DNA of 64,000 bases from Papaver somniferum (GCF_003573695.1 NW_020621603.1:18587116-18651115), one strand, 5' to 3'; counted from the stretch's first letter, positions 36,933-50,328 are shown. Notes: generated by a model not told the origin, from the sequence alone. Made by a program: numbers and translations.

Positions 36933-36944
36933 TGGTATCAGAGC
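36933..36944 (+). other. Element B primer binding site (iMet type)
   Basis: TGGTATCAGAGC, exact copia standard, two bases after the LTR end. Confidence 0.92.
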
Positions 36945-37032
36945 AGGCAAACACGTTTAAAAGACCTTAAAAGTCTGTGTTTGTGGCAATCTGAGTCTGA
37001 GGACAAAATATCTGACATATACGCATACCAAG

Positions 37033-38217
37033 ATGTCTTCTAAAGATATTAACTATGATAAATGTCTTGGGAATACCTCAAAGGATTACTCCTTAGATGA
37101 TTCTTCCGAATCCCGAGGTAAGAAGATTGTTCCATCTTGTGTCAACAATTCTCTCTCCGATGAGACATTGGGCACTATGGCAAAAGCTGAAATGAAGCTC
37201 ACCAAAATCTCAAAAAATTCTACTGAGATCATTGATTTTCAGGATCATGATAAGCTTATTGATGAATTTGAAAAGTCTCTTGATCGAGAACATGAACTCT
37301 ATAGCATCATTGAGTCCTTCTACAAGAATATTGAAAAACTTCTCCAAGAAACTACTCTACAGCGTGAAAAGATTAGTGTTCTTGAGGATATTGTTAAGGA
37401 AGACTCAGTTAGAGAGAAACGTTTGATCGACACGCATTCATTAGAGCTTTACAGGCTTCGTGTAGAAAAACAGAAACTAGAAGCGTCTCTTACTTTAGCC
37501 GATGAACAGTGCAGATCCTTGGAAAAGGAAAACTCTGTCTTAAGGAGAAACACTTTTGTACAAACTAATTCTCATGGATTGCAGTACATGAAGGATCTTC
37601 CAGAAGAAGGTTATGTTAAGAAAGGTTTACATTACTTGCAATCTTCTCATATGGCTATGAAGTTAAAACAAGTGCCATTTATTACTTCTCCTTCACGAAT
37701 CTGTACATTCTGTGGGAAAAAGAATCACTATGTTATCCATTGTTTTGACAGAAGGAAACAAATTTCTAAACTTCATAATTTGCTTCTCTCCACTGTCAAT
37801 GGAACAAATAGTCGATCGACTACTGCAGTGAATCGCATTCCCACAGAAAACCAGAAACCTTATAAATATGATCTCTTTCCTAGAAATCATCACGGGGTTC
37901 AAATGCATTCGAGTGGTATAAATTCTTGAGCTACGAATAAAAGCATTCCCTGTGTTTATAAGGATGTTTCTGGTAAATCTAAGTCTAGAAGATGGATCCC
38001 TCTCTATCATGATCCTCTTGAACCAGTTGCAAGAGGTCCTAGATTTAGTCCTCATAGAAAGCCTTCTGACGGATATGATAAACAAACCGTGTCTTACTCT
38101 TTTGGGATGAAAGACAACCGAATAAAGGCGAAGAACACGAAGAACAAACTGTCAGATGATATATACAACTCCTTTCTCGATGAACACATTGGGGTTAATT
38201 TCCACTCTACCACCTGA
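37033..38217 (+). pseudogene. Element B gag-derived ORF (coiled coil and CCHC knuckle)
   Basis: Starts at an ATG (MSSKDINYDK), about 90 bp after the primer site. It is open for 298 codons to a TGA at 37927-37929 and then stays open in the same frame to 38217. Residues about 75-185 form a charged coiled coil (EFEKSLDREHELYSIIESF, LEASLTLADEQCRSLEKEN). A CCHC knuckle CTFCGKKNHYVIHC lies near residue 228, followed by a basic region. After the TGA the frame reads KSRRWIPLYHDPLEP, a tail shared with element D. The UBN2 capsid domain is absent. It matches the C-terminal half of a Sirevirus-type gag. Whether a capsid-less gag fragment still has a role, for example RNA binding, is unknown. Confidence 0.75.
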
Positions 38218-38468
38218 CTCCAGGTACTCTTTTCCTTGTTTCTAACTTGAGAGGTACAAGGAAATTTATTGAGAAACACTCAAGTATGTTGTATATTATT
38301 TCAGTTTGAGTTTTTTTGTTATTTTTTTTTGTGCTGACGGTCCACAAACGTCTGCAGCCTCCTCTTTAGAGTTCTTAGGGTTTCCAAAAACAAGAGTTTC
38401 CTTCTTCTGTTTACATACACATATATATTACTCTATATTGTGTCTCTCCATCCCTGACAAAAATTATA

Positions 38469-38915
38469 TGGAGAACTCTGCAAAATCTCAAGAGACTGTG
38501 CATCTTGATATGGAGGAAGACGCTTAAGGACGTAAGTCAATTCAAGAGCTGGTTCTAAAGAAGATGCTTGAAAGAAAGGATCACAACTCCTGGATTGATG
38601 TATGTCAAGGATTTAATTCGTGTTCAGAACGATTCAAAGGTCGAGTTTGCAAATCTTCAACTGCAAATAAACCAACTCTTAGATGGTCAGGCCGAAATCC
38701 TTGCTAATCAGAATATTCTGATACGGAATCAAAAGAAGCTCATCATGGACTGCGCCAAGGCTAGACAGCTTCTGTTGATTGCAAAGTTAGTGTTCTAACT
38801 CATGAACATGGTGCGTCTACAGTCAAGAGAATAAAGGAAATCAGTGATACCTTCTTTGATGGATTCATTGAAAGATATGAGGTTCTCAACGAACTTTTAT
38901 TCTCTCCTTTATTTG
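38469..38915 (+). pseudogene. Element B second ORF, broken
   Basis: Homologous to the intact frame in element D (48702-48262). It starts MENSAKSQETV, meets a stop at about 38525, and continues in another frame with LQLQINQLLDGQAEILANQ and NILIRNQKKLIMD, a short amphipathic helix region. Several changes break it. Function unknown. Confidence 0.6.
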
Positions 38916-40525
38916 CCTAATAAATCTTCTATTTTCTTGTTTTTATTATAAGAATAACAAGATTTTGGAATATCCATTATTGTGATTACACATAGCTATG
39001 TCCAACGTTTTCATCTTCATATGTTTTAGATTTATTGGTTTAAATTCTAAATTTGTTTAGAAGATGATTTTTGAAGTATTAATCTTTATGGTTTTATATA
39101 TTGCAATATTGTTATGGGATATGTGTGTTCACGTCCGTGAACTTTGATTGTCCCATACCTTGTCAAAAGTAAAGTCTTTCTTATGTCGATATGCATGTAT
39201 TGATAAAAGAATGAATAGGCTTTTGAAAAATACAAAAGTTAAGCCTATTATGTCAATTATTTATGGATGATAGTTTAAAATATTTTGTGTTCAAGGATTA
39301 TGTCTATTGAATGTCGTTATGCGAATAGTGATGGAAAACAGAATGAATCCTTGTGTATTCTGCGGTATTGATCTTCCCTGATCCATATTTTATGTATTAC
39401 TGTGAGGCTCCATAAAGTGTCTTATGTTGAGCACTAAAACAACTAAGTTGATTATTTTTATGATTATCTATGTTGTTGTTCCTTGAGGTACTTTATGTCG
39501 AGCATTTTCAACTAAATTAATCATCTTATTTGGTTAGTTAGTTGTTTCTCCGTAAGTTTTTTTATGATGAGCATGACCAATTAAATTGATTACTTTTGTG
39601 ATTAGTTTGGTTGTGTATTTCAATTAGATTAATTATGGGTTCTCTTATGATTAATATAAATGTATATTTTTGAGTCTCCATAAGTTCACTTATGTTTGAG
39701 CATTTTTCGATTAAATTAATCATGGGTTCTCTTGTGGTTAGTTTAATTGAATATTTTGGATTAAAATTCATACTTGTATGTGATTTGTTATGTCCAAAGA
39801 AATCCTTCTTTTCTTTCGAAATTAAGGTCGCTCTTGTTGTTCTTTCGGGAATGACTTTTTATGGGGGAGAGTTCTTAATTGACCTTGTGCATAATTTCCA
39901 AATCTTTGTGGGGAGTGCGGCTGTGGAATATTATAGGGGTTATCTTGTATCTTTACAAACTCCTTGACGAATCCATTTAACTTCGGCTTTATGATTGCAT
40001 CTAAATAAGATGATATATTTTTGCTTTCTTTTGGTCAAGAAATGTCTCTTTCGGAAATTTCATTAGGATCTCGTTCTTGTACCTTTGCCAATTTTATTGA
40101 CAAAAAGGGGAAGAATTAATGTGTAGTTCACACTAAAAATATATATGATTTTCAGATCATTATGTAAGGGGGAGTGGTTTCCATGTTAGATGGAGTATTG
40201 ACTAAGGGGGAGCGATATATATCACCATAGTATTGTTGTTGAAGTTGTGATACAATTGAAATTTGACGCTGTGTAATGATACTATGACATTGTATAACAA
40301 TGATTGAGAACTCTTGTTTTCTCATTGTTATAGCTACGGATTTTCAACAACGATGATGCTGAAATTACAACCTTTGGGATCATTGGAGTACTTGGAAGTG
40401 ACAAAGATTTCGAGTAATGTTGAAGATTAGGCATGTGGAATAGGAGCTACAAAAGTTAATTTATTTATTTTTTGTATTCCATATGTATTGATAGTTTTGT
40501 CATTAAAATTGACAAATGGGGAGAT
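38916..40525 (+). other. Element B 3' internal non-coding region
   Basis: Shared region beginning near CATAGCTATGTCCAACG. Purine tracts occur near 39862, 40110, 40168 and 40208, with the final GACAAATGGGGAGAT abutting the 3' LTR. No gene seen. Around 39410-39740 a motif of the type ATGTTGAGCA..CAACTAA recurs, each time with TTAATCAT nearby, forming a loose tandem repeat. Confidence 0.65.
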
Positions 40526-42759
40526 TGTTAGAGCATTGCTCGGTCGAACTCGCATGTGTTGCTATCTCAAGCATGTTGGTCAATGTTAGTGATTAAAACT
40601 ATAAGTCTTGATTTCTAGTCTACTATAGCTAAGGTCTCGGACTAGGATAGAAAGTGTAGTTGAGCTTAAGAACTCCATGGAAATCATCATACAAGACGAA
40701 GGACTACTCAAGGAACCGGTAGATCTTCATCGACTAAAAGGTATGTGGAGACTTGAATTTATCTATCACTCAAAAGTCTATTTATCTCCTATCTTGAGAC
40801 AAAAGTCGTTTTGCTATATAGACTTAGATTATACACATTTGCTATTTTGAGCCGAATTTATCTCGCATATCTATATCTTGAAATATGTGTTGGTAAGCTT
40901 TCGCTTTAGCCAAGTTCATCTTTACCTAGTGAAGAAAGTCATGACAAGTTTCAGTCACTTTGAAAACTGCTCACTTTGACGAAAAATAGTTTGTGAATAA
41001 CAACTATAGAATGTCAACGTCCTCAAAGAATGTTTCAATGATTGAAATGAGAGTTTAGATAATATAACCATTGGAAGATATAAGCATTGTTGACGAAACA
41101 CATATATGTATAAGTCCTTATTCCTTGAACCGAAGTTTGCGAACTTTGTTGATCAAGAGAACCGGCATGGTGGCGTGAGCCAAGTCCGCGGCGGAAGTTC
41201 TCGTCCCGAGAATTTCTGCTGGAGTTTGTGAAATTTTCTCGGGATCTTAAGTCCGCGAACTTGAGTAGGTTATATCTAAAAACGATGTTTGTGAACTTAT
41301 TCTTATATAAACTAAGAAATGCGAATTGCAAACCGTGGCTATATAGTTCATGAACCGATTCGAGTGAATCAAATCTTTTTTCATTCGATTGTGTCTTGTC
41401 TAGTTACATAAGATTTTCTTGCAATTGAACAACTCTATAACTAGTTCATTTGAGTCAATTGAACTAGTTATGGTGAAGAAGAATATGGTTGATATGGAAG
41501 TGATCATATGGCTAACCATTTGGTTGACTATTGTTGAACCAACAAATGTACAAGTTTGGGTACGGTTACACAAGCCTAGAAACATGCATTTCATTTGTGT
41601 GAAACAAGCTATTTTTCGATCTAACGGTTGAAAGATATTAGCTTGAATCTAATCAGGTTTTCATCTAATGGTGAATATTGTATGCTTTGTTACCAACCTA
41701 ACATTGATTGCAAACCTTGATTTGAAAGACTATATCAGGGAGAACTCTAGCAACTTGGAAACCAAATCCCCACACCTTATGTGTGATACTAGTTGTGCTA
41801 AGATAGATTCGATTCTCCTTTAACCTTTGGTTTCTTCTTCTAAACCAGGTTAACGACTTAAATACTTGATTGGGATTGTGAAGCCAGACCGATACTACTT
41901 TGCCTCATCGTTTGTGATTCCATAATATATTTTTTCGCTGCGTCGATTAATATTATTGTGAGGTGATTGATAATACTAGGCTGTTCTTCGGGAATATAAG
42001 TCCGGTTTATCAATTGGTTCCTGTTCACCTTGATTTATCAAAAGACGGAACAAAACTCGTAAGTATATTCGTGGGAGACGGATTTATCAATTATCGTAGA
42101 CTTTTCTGTGTAATACAGATTTTTTTATTAATGTCTTCGACTTTGGGTCGTAGCAACTCTTAGTTGTGAGTGAGATCAGCTAAGGGAATTAAGTGCATAA
42201 TATCATGCTGGGATCAGAGACGTAGGAGCATAACTGTACTTCGGATCGGTGCGAGATTGATTGGGGTTCAACTACAGTCCAGACCGAAGTTAATTTGGAG
42301 TAGGCTAGTGTCTGTAGCGGCTTAATACAATGTGTGTTCAATCTGGACTAGGTCCCGGGGTTTTTCTGCATTTGCGGTTTCCTCGTTAAAAAAATTCAGG
42401 TGTTTGTGTTATTTCTTTTTCGCATTATATTTTGCTATATAATTGAAATATCACAGGTTGTGCGTTGTTCAATCAATTAAAATATCGGACCTTTTGGTTG
42501 TTGATTTAAATTGATTGACACTTGATATTGGTCTTTGGTACCATCCAAGTTATCTCTCTAGTATTTGATAAAAACTTGCAGATTTCTAATTGCTTGAGTA
42601 TATATCAAATCGAGAGATTGAGATATAAACTCTTTGATATACTTTTTATCTAGATTGAGTCTGACTGTCTAGTTGATTCTCTAGAAAGTATATTGGAGTT
42701 TGTCCATACAGATTGCTAAGTGAAATATTGGGTGTGGTTGTTGTACCCCCGCTTTTTCA
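40526..42759 (+). repeat. Element B 3' LTR (subfamily 2)
   Basis: TGTTAGAGCATTGCTCGG to CCCCCGCTTTTTCA, 2234 bp. Relative to the 5' LTR it lacks about 118 bp near 41902 and has a contracted palindrome cassette near 41185-41265. Confidence 0.9.
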
Positions 42760-43007
42760 CTATGACACTGTATAACAATGATCGAGAGCTTATGTTTTCT
42801 CATTGTTATGGCTACTGATCTTCAACAACTATGATGTTGAATTGAACATCTATGTAATCATGGGAGTACTTGGAAAAGACGAAGTTTTTGAGTAATATTA
42901 AAGCACCAAGGAGATCAAGCATGTGGACGAGAAGCTACAAAGTTTTATTTATTTTGTAATCCATATGTATTGATAGTTTTGCCACTAAAATTGACAAAGG
43001 GGGAGAG
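42760..43007 (+). mobile_element. Element C internal region, right part, with polypurine tract
   Basis: Starts with the second CTATG copy and continues the C internal sequence interrupted at 34551. It ends in GACAAAGGGGGAGAG directly before the LTR at 43008. Confidence 0.8.
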
Positions 43008-44329
43008 TTTTAGAGCATTGCTCAGTCGAACTCGCATGCGTTGCTATCTCAAGCATGTTTGTCAAATTTAGTTGTCAAAACTATATGTCTTGATTTCTAG
43101 ACTACTTATAGCTACGTCACGGTTTAGGACAGTTTAGTGTAGTTGAGCACCAGACTCCATGACGATCATCTTACGAAGACGAAGAACTACTCAAGGTATG
43201 TGGAGACTTGAACTTATCTATCGCTCAAAAGTCTATCTACTCTATCTCCTACTTTTTAGACAAAGTCGTATAAGTATGATAGTTTTCATACATACACATT
43301 TGCTATTTCGAGTTTACTCGCCTATGTTTTTCTCGAAATATGTGTTGGTAAGCTTTCGCTTTAACCAGTTTTCATATTAACCCGTAACGAAAGTCATGAT
43401 GACGTTTCAGTCTTGAAAATAGCTTTGATGACGATATTTGTGAATAACGACTATTATAACATTATACAAGATTTTTTCAATGATTGAAATGTAGAGTTGA
43501 GATTACGTAACCAACTATGGATATAAGCATATATAGTGTGTTCGCACATTAGTGTATAAATCCATGTGACGGAAACCAAGTGTGTGCATAAGTGTGCATA
43601 CGGTATTGGTGAAGGAGACAGGTTGAGTACGCGTACCTGCGGAAGTTTTCGAGCCGAAAATTTCTGCTGAGTTTGTAAGTTTGCATACTGTTAAACCAGT
43701 CACCTTAGGTACGCGTACCCACAAAAGTTTTCGGACCGAAAATTTCTGCTGAGTTTGTAAACTCAAATCCGGTAGATATAGTACACGTACCCGTATGCGT
43801 ACCCAAGCTGGTTATATTTCTCAATCGGTAGTTTCATGAACTTAAACAATAAATCAATAATGAATGCAATCTTTACAGACCGCGGCTATATTGTTCATGA
43901 ATTGATTCAAATGAATCAAACCGATTTTGTTTCAATTGTGTCTGTTCATAAATACCTAAACAATTGAACAACTCTTCAACTAGTTCTTATGAGTCATTTG
44001 AACTAGTTGTGAAGAAGATGAATACGGTTCATATGAAAGTGCTCATATGGCTAACCATTGGTTAACAATTTGTGAACCAACTAAGTGTACACGTTTAGGT
44101 ACGGTTACTCAAACCTAAATGAAATACATTTCATTTGCCTGTGACAAGCTAGGTTTCGATCTAACGGTTGAAAGATATTAGCTTGGTTAAATCAGGTTTT
44201 TCATCTAACGGTGAATATTGAATGCTTTGTTACCAAGGTAATTTAGATTGCAAACCCTGATTTGAAAACTATATAAAGGAGACATCAAGCAACTGGAAAA
44301 ACTAATCCCCACACCTCTTGTGTGATACT
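43008..44329 (+). repeat. Element C LTR, 5' part (subfamily 1)
   Basis: Begins TTTTAGAGCATTGCTCAG (first G of the usual TGTTAGAG mutated) and follows the subfamily-1 LTR as far as TGTGATACT, where element D is inserted. The remaining 3' part appears at 52662-53479. Confidence 0.82.
44272..44277 (+). promoter_or_regulatory. TATA box of the element C LTR
   Basis: ACTATATAAAGGAG, an intact form of the box that is mutated in A (ACTATACAAAGG) and B (ACTATATCAGGG). Confidence 0.55.
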
Positions 44330-46783
44330 TGAAAAAGCGGGGGTCTAACAACCATACCCAATATTTCGATTAGCAATCTGTATAGACTAACTCTAATATA
44401 CTTTTAAGAGAATCAACTAGACAGTCAGACTCAATCTTAATAAAAAATATATTAAGGAGTTAATATATCTATCACTTGATTTGATCTTTACTCAAGCAAA
44501 TAAGAATTTGTGAGTCTTTATCAAATACAAGGATAATAAACTTGGATGGTACCAAAGACCAATATCCAAGGATCAATCAAGTTCCAATCAACAACCACAG
44601 GTTGGATTTCACAATTGATCGATAGAAACGCACAACCTGTGATATTTCAATTATATAACAAAATATAATGCGGAATAGAAATACCACAGACACCAGAAAT
44701 TTTGTTAACGAGGACACCGCACATGCATAAAAACCCCGGGACCTAGTCCAGATTGAATACCACACTGTATTAAGCCGATACAGATACTAGCCTACTACAA
44801 ACTAACTGCGGTCTGGACTGTAGTTGAACCCTAATCAATCTCACACTGATTCAAGGTACAGTTGCGATCCTTACGTCTCTGATCCCAGCAGGATACTACG
44901 CACTTGATTCTCTTAGATGATCTCACCTACAACTAAGAGTTACTACGACCCAAAGTCGAAGACTTCAATAAACAAATCTGTATCACACAAAAAAGTCTAC
45001 GATAATAGATAAATCTGTCTGTCACAGATAAACCTACAATTTTTGTTTCATCTTTTGATAAAATCAAGGTGAACATGAACCAATCGATAACCCGGACTTA
45101 TATTCCCGAAGAACAGCCTAGAATTATCAATCACCTCAAAATAATCTAAATTGTATTGTAGCGAAACTAGATATTGCGGAATCGCAAACGATGAGACGAA
45201 GATGTTTGTAATTTCTTTTTATCTTTCCCTATCGGAGATATAATCTCAATCCAATCTTACAATTGAACAAGTACGGTAGAAAATGGCAAGATCAGATCGC
45301 TCAACTACAAGAGAAGTAGTTTCGTCTGGCTTCACAATCCCAATAAAGTCTTTAAGTCATTAACCGACAAGTCTCGAGAAGAAACCTACGGTTAAAGGAG
45401 AATCGACTCTAGCAAACCAACTAGTATCACACAGGATGTGTGGCGATTAGTTTTTCCAGTTGCTAGATGTCTCCTTTATATAGTTTTCAAATCAGGGTTT
45501 GCAATCCAAGTTACCTTGGTAACATAGCATTCAATATTCATCGTTAGATGAAAAACCTGATTTATCCAAGATAATATCTTTCAACCGTTAGATCGAAACT
45601 TAGCTTGTCACACAAAAATGAGATGTATTCATTTAGGTTTAAGTAACCATACCTAAACGTGTACACTTAATTGGTTCACAAATAGTTAACCAATGGTTAG
45701 CCATATGAGCACTTTCATATTAACCTTATTCATCTTTCTCATAACTAGTTCAAATGACTCATAAGAACTAGTTCAAGAGTTGTTCAATTGCTTAGGTTTT
45801 TATACATAGACACCATTGAAACAAAATCGGTTTGATTCACTTGAATTAATTCATGAACAATATAGCCACGGTTTGCAAAGATTGCATTCCTTATTGATTT
45901 ATTGTTTTAAGTTCATGAACAACCGATTTGAGAAATAACCAGCTTGGGTACGCGTACGGGTATGCGTACCTTAGCTACCGGATTTGAGTTTACAAACTCA
46001 GCAGAAATTTTCAACTTTCGTGGGTACGCGTACGGGTATGCGTACCTAAGGTGACTGGTTTTCAGTTTGCAAACTTATAAACTCCAGCAGAAATTTTCGG
46101 TATGAAAACTTCCGCCAGTTACCTAACCTGTCTCCTTCACCAATACCGCATGCACATATATGCACACACTTGGTTTCTGGCACATGGATTTATACACTAA
46201 TGTGCGAACACACTATATATGCTTATATCCATAGTTGGTTACGTAATCTCAACTCTACATTTTAATCATTGAAACATTCTTCTATAATGTTATAATAGTC
46301 GTTAGACATAAAGAATCGACTATCGTCATCAAAGCTATTTTCAAGATTGAAACGTCATCATGACTTTCGTCACGGGTAAAGATGAAAATGGTTAAAGCAA
46401 AAGCTTACCAACACATATTTTGAGAAAAAGATTAGCGAGTGAACTCGGCTCGAAATAGCAAATGTGTATGTATGAAAACTATCATACTTATAAGACTTTT
46501 GTCTCAAGAGTAGGAGATAGAGTATATATACTTTTGAGTGAAAGATGAGTTCAAGTCTCCACATACCTTTTGGTCGGATGAAGTTCCACTGGTTCCTTGA
46601 GTAGTTCTTCGTCTTCTCAAGATAATCGCCATGGAGTCTGGAGCTCAACTATTCCTAACTATCCTAGACCGAGACTTAGTCGTAAGTAAACTAGAAATCA
46701 AGACATATAGTTTTGATCACTAACATTGAAAAACATGCTTGAGATAGCAACGCATGCGAGTTCGACCGAGCAATGCTCTAACA
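44330..46783 (-). repeat. Element D 3' LTR (subfamily 1)
   Basis: On the + strand begins TGAAAAAGCGGGGGTC and ends GCTCTAACA, 2454 bp. Cassette at 45945-46130 with GGGTACGCGTACGGGTATGC twice; a third copy present in the 5' LTR is missing. Confidence 0.9.
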
Positions 46784-48261
46784 ATCTCCCCCTTTGTCAA
46801 TTTTAGTGACAAAACTATCAATACATATGGATTACAAAATAAATAAAACTTTGTAGATTCTCTTCCACATGCTTGATCTTCTTGGTGCTTCAACATTACT
46901 CGAAAACTTCGTGTTTTCCAAGTACTCCCATGATTCCATAGATGTTCAATCAGAATCATAGTTGTTGAAGTTCTGTAGCCATAAAAATGAGAAAACAAAA
47001 ACTCTCGATCATTGTTATACAGTGTCATAGTATTATTATACATCATCAAAGTTCTTATATCACAACTTCCACAACAATACTATGGTGATATGTATCACTC
47101 CCCCTTAGTCAATACTTTCATCTCAACATGAAAACCACTCCCCCTTACATAATGACCTGTAAAACACGTAAATCATATGTAATTGTAGTGTGAACTACAT
47201 ATTAATTCTCCTCCTTTTTGTCAATAAAATTGGCAAAGGTACGAAAACGGGATCCTAATGAAATTTCCACGAAGACGCTTCAAGACCAAAAAAAGTACAT
47301 ATAAACTTATTTAGATGCAATCATAAACCCGAATCTAAATGCATTCATCAAGGAGTTTATAAAGGTAGAAGATAACCCCTAAATAATTCCACAGCTGCAC
47401 TGCCCACAAATATATGGAAATTAAGCGCAAGTTCAAAAGAACTCTCCCCCATTTGATGTCATTCCCGAGAGAACAACAAGAGCGGCCTTACTTTTACAAG
47501 AAAATAAGGATTTATTGGACACCAAAAACCATAATGAAATGATTTTCTATATCCAAAATTCTCAATTAAACTAACCATAAGTAAACCCATGATCAATTTA
47601 ATCGGAATACACAATCAAATTAAACACAAAAGTGATCAATTTAATTGAACATGCTCAACATAAGAGAACTTACGGAGCTACGGCTATGTTAACCATAAAA
47701 GAATGATTAACTCAATCGTTTTATGCTCAACACAAGAAAACCTTATGGAGCATTGCAGTATACACATAAGATATGGATCAGGGAAAGATCAATACTACGG
47801 AATATACAAGGATTCATTTTATTTTCATCACTATTTGCACAATGACATATAATAGACATAATCCTTGTAAACAAAAAAAATCTAACCTATCTTCCATCAA
47901 TAAATGACATAATAGGCTTAACTTTTTTTTGTCAAAAGTTCATCGATCTTGTATCAATACTTGCATATCGACATATGAAAGAGATAACTTTTGACATCGT
48001 ATGGGACAATAAAAGTTCACGGACGCAAACACACATTTCCCATAACATATTGCAATATATAAAACCATAAAGATTAAAATTGCAATCATCATCTTCCAAA
48101 TCAACTTTAGAGTTTAGATAAATAAATCTAAAAACATGAAGATGAAAACGTTGGACATAGCTATGTGTACTCACAATAATGGCTATTCCAAACTCTAGTT
48201 ATTCTTCCTAAAAACACAAGAATAAAATTATTATAAGAAGACTTACTAGAAAAGAAGAAAA
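46784..48261 (-). other. Element D 3' internal non-coding region
   Basis: CTCCCCC tracts (GGGGGAG on the element strand) at about 46786, 47098, 47139 and 47445, with the first abutting the LTR as ACAAAGGGGGAGAT. Shared with A, B, C and F. No gene seen. Confidence 0.65.
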
Positions 48262-48702
48262 TCAATTTTCTTTGATGATTTCATAACTTTGAAATGGTCC
48301 ATCACAAAAGGCGTCACTGATATCCTTGATTTTCTTGACCATAGAGATACCATGTTCATGAGTTAGAACATTAGTTTTTCGGTCAACGATGCGGGCAAGG
48401 TGCATGGCTTTGACTCTATCAAGGATGAATTTCTTCTGGTTCCTGATCAGGATGTTCTGATTATCAAGAATCTTTGCTTGTCCATCAATAAGCTGATTTG
48501 TCTGCAATTGAAGGTCAGCAAGCTCGTTCTTCACCTCATTCTGAACGAGAATTAAATCCTTGACAGATCCTCCTATCCAAGAGTTATACTCTTTTCTTTC
48601 AAGCATATTTTTAAGGATTAGATCTTGAGCTGAATCACATCCTTTGAAGTCTTCTTCCATTACAGTGTTCACTTCTTCTTGAGGCTTTAGAGAGGTTCCC
48701 AT
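48262..48702 (-). CDS. Element D second ORF, small coiled-coil protein
   Basis: An intact frame of 146 codons from an ATG at 48702 (MGTSLKPQEEV). The frame continues upstream to 48768 but this ATG fits the homologous start in B. Features: an acidic N-terminus, LKNMLERKEYNSWIG, then a heptad-like helix NELADLQLQTNQLIDGQAKI and LIRNQKKFILDRVKA. There is no signal peptide, no membrane segment and no known domain. It occupies the same place as the second ORFs of B, C and F. Not recognised; it may be an accessory structural protein or the remnant of a longer polyprotein. Confidence 0.55.
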   Translation of the reverse strand: MGTSLKPQEEVNTVMEEDFKGCDSAQDLILKNMLERKEYNSWIGGSVKDLILVQNEVKNELADLQLQTNQLIDGQAKILDNQNILIRNQKKFILDRVKAMHLARIVDRKTNVLTHEHGISMVKKIKDISDAFCDGPFQSYEIIKEN

Positions 48703-49154
48703 AAAAATAATATGATGGGAAGAGGATAAACACATACTAGAAGTGTATATATATATATATGTTATCAATCAAGAGAGAAACACTTTTTAGGTGAAAACCC
48801 TAGAGTTTCATATAGAAGACTTGGGCGTTTGTGGACCTGGAGAAAATATCAGAAACAAGGAGGACCCAAAAGGGAATACAAACTGTTCTCAAAATGTCTC
48901 TTTTAAAAAAGGCTCAATACTGAAAGGTTAGAGCAAAAGAGATACATTAGATATAAAAAGAGTAGCAGAATAACTCAACTTGTAATACAAACATCAACAG
49001 AATGGATGATAATCGTCCTTAAGACTTGAGCATCTCATAAACAGACATCCTTGTGACTCTCAAGTTAGACACAAGGATGTGAGTACCTATAGTTAGGTAA
49101 CATGATGAGATATGATCTCACCATGAGTGTTTAGAGATATATGGATATCATCAG

Positions 49155-50240
49155 TCAGTCTGTTTTATGTATTTTTTTCTCTCTTTGACTATTTTTAACT
49201 CCATATAAGTTTCTTACAGTCCTTTGAGAGAATCCATAAAATGGAATCTTTTGATGACTAAGTCTAGGACCTCTAGAAATTGGTCCTAGAGGATTAACTG
49301 AGATAGGTTTCCACATTTTATACTTAGCTCTACCAGTTTTATTCTCATAGACACTGGGAAGCTGTGTTTTTGTGGTGTAGTTTGCACCATGAGTAAGAAC
49401 ACAATTCCAGTGAAGATTTTGAAAAGAGTGATCTTTAAAAATCTTTTTATGAGAATTCTGGTTTTCTTTGGGAGTGAGATCCATTGTTGATGTTTTCAGA
49501 TGATTGACTCGATTGGCGGTAAATAGAAGAAGATTTCATAGATCGAAGATCTGTTTCTTCCTATCAAAACAATGTTTAGCACTACGATTCCTTTTCCTAC
49601 AGAAGGAACAGTTTCGTGGAAGAGAATTGTTGAAAGACATCTGTTTCAAACCCATGTCCCGTTTGGAAGCCTGCCGATTATTTTTTTCACGAACTTCCTT
49701 TGGTGAGTTTTTCTTCATGACAGGTAACTCACATTTGGAACCAACAAGTGATATAGAAGAATTTCTCACTAAAGTGTTTTCCTTAGTTAAGGAGATTGAC
49801 TGTTGTTGGGCATGGTGAAGAGATGCATCAATGTTCTCTGTTTCAACACGAAGGTTGTTCAGATTTGATGAATATGTCCCAATCAAACTTTTTTGTCTAA
49901 TTGTCCCTTCTTTAAAAGTACTCTCAAGGATACTAATCTTCTCTTGTTGAAGCATATTCTCCTGGGTGAGTTTTTTAATATTGTTAGAGAAGGACTCAAT
50001 GATTTTATAGAGTTCACGTTCTCGACCAAGAGAGTTTCCAAATTCATCCAAGAGTTGAGAATGATTGCGAAAATCAATCGTCTCCGTTGGATTTTCTTTG
50101 GTTCTGGTGATATTCCTCTCTACTTCTGACATCCTGTTAATTGTCTTGTTTCTTTCTCTGGATTCGGAAGAATCATCTAAGGAGTTATCCTTTGAGGAAA
50201 ACCCAAGACACTTGACATAGTCAAAAGTATGAGAAGACAT
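49155..50240 (-). pseudogene. Element D gag-derived ORF (coiled coil, defective knuckle)
   Basis: Starts MSSHTFDYVKCLG and aligns with the element B frame: LDDSSESR, then NSLGRERELYKIIESF, then a coiled coil with LTQENMLQQEKISILE. The knuckle reads CSFCRKRNRSAKHC, so the zinc-binding His is replaced by Arg. An in-frame TGA at 49536-49538 interrupts it soon after; the frame continues to 49155 with KYKMWKPISVNPLGP, matching the post-stop tail in B. No UBN2 domain. Confidence 0.72.
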
Positions 50241-50328
50241 AGACTATGCGTAGGTCTGAGATACTACTTTGTCCACAGAATCAGATTGCTACAAACACAG
50301 ACTTTTGAGGTCTAAAACGTGTTTGCGT

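Larger units (their letters stand above)
34552..42759 (+). mobile_element. Copia element B (complete, Sirevirus-like, pol-less)
   Basis: Two LTRs (34552-36930 and 40526-42759), duplication CTATG, iMet primer site, gag-derived ORF, broken second ORF, and a polypurine tract abutting the 3' LTR. The 3.6 kb internal region has no protease, integrase, RT or RNase H. It is inserted in the internal region of element C in the same orientation. The LTRs differ by at least one deletion of about 120 bp, so it is not very recent. Confidence 0.88.

Noticed and set aside
37927..37929. TGA in the B gag as a programmed readthrough site
   Set aside because: Element D has its TGA at a different aligned position, so the stops look like independent decay.
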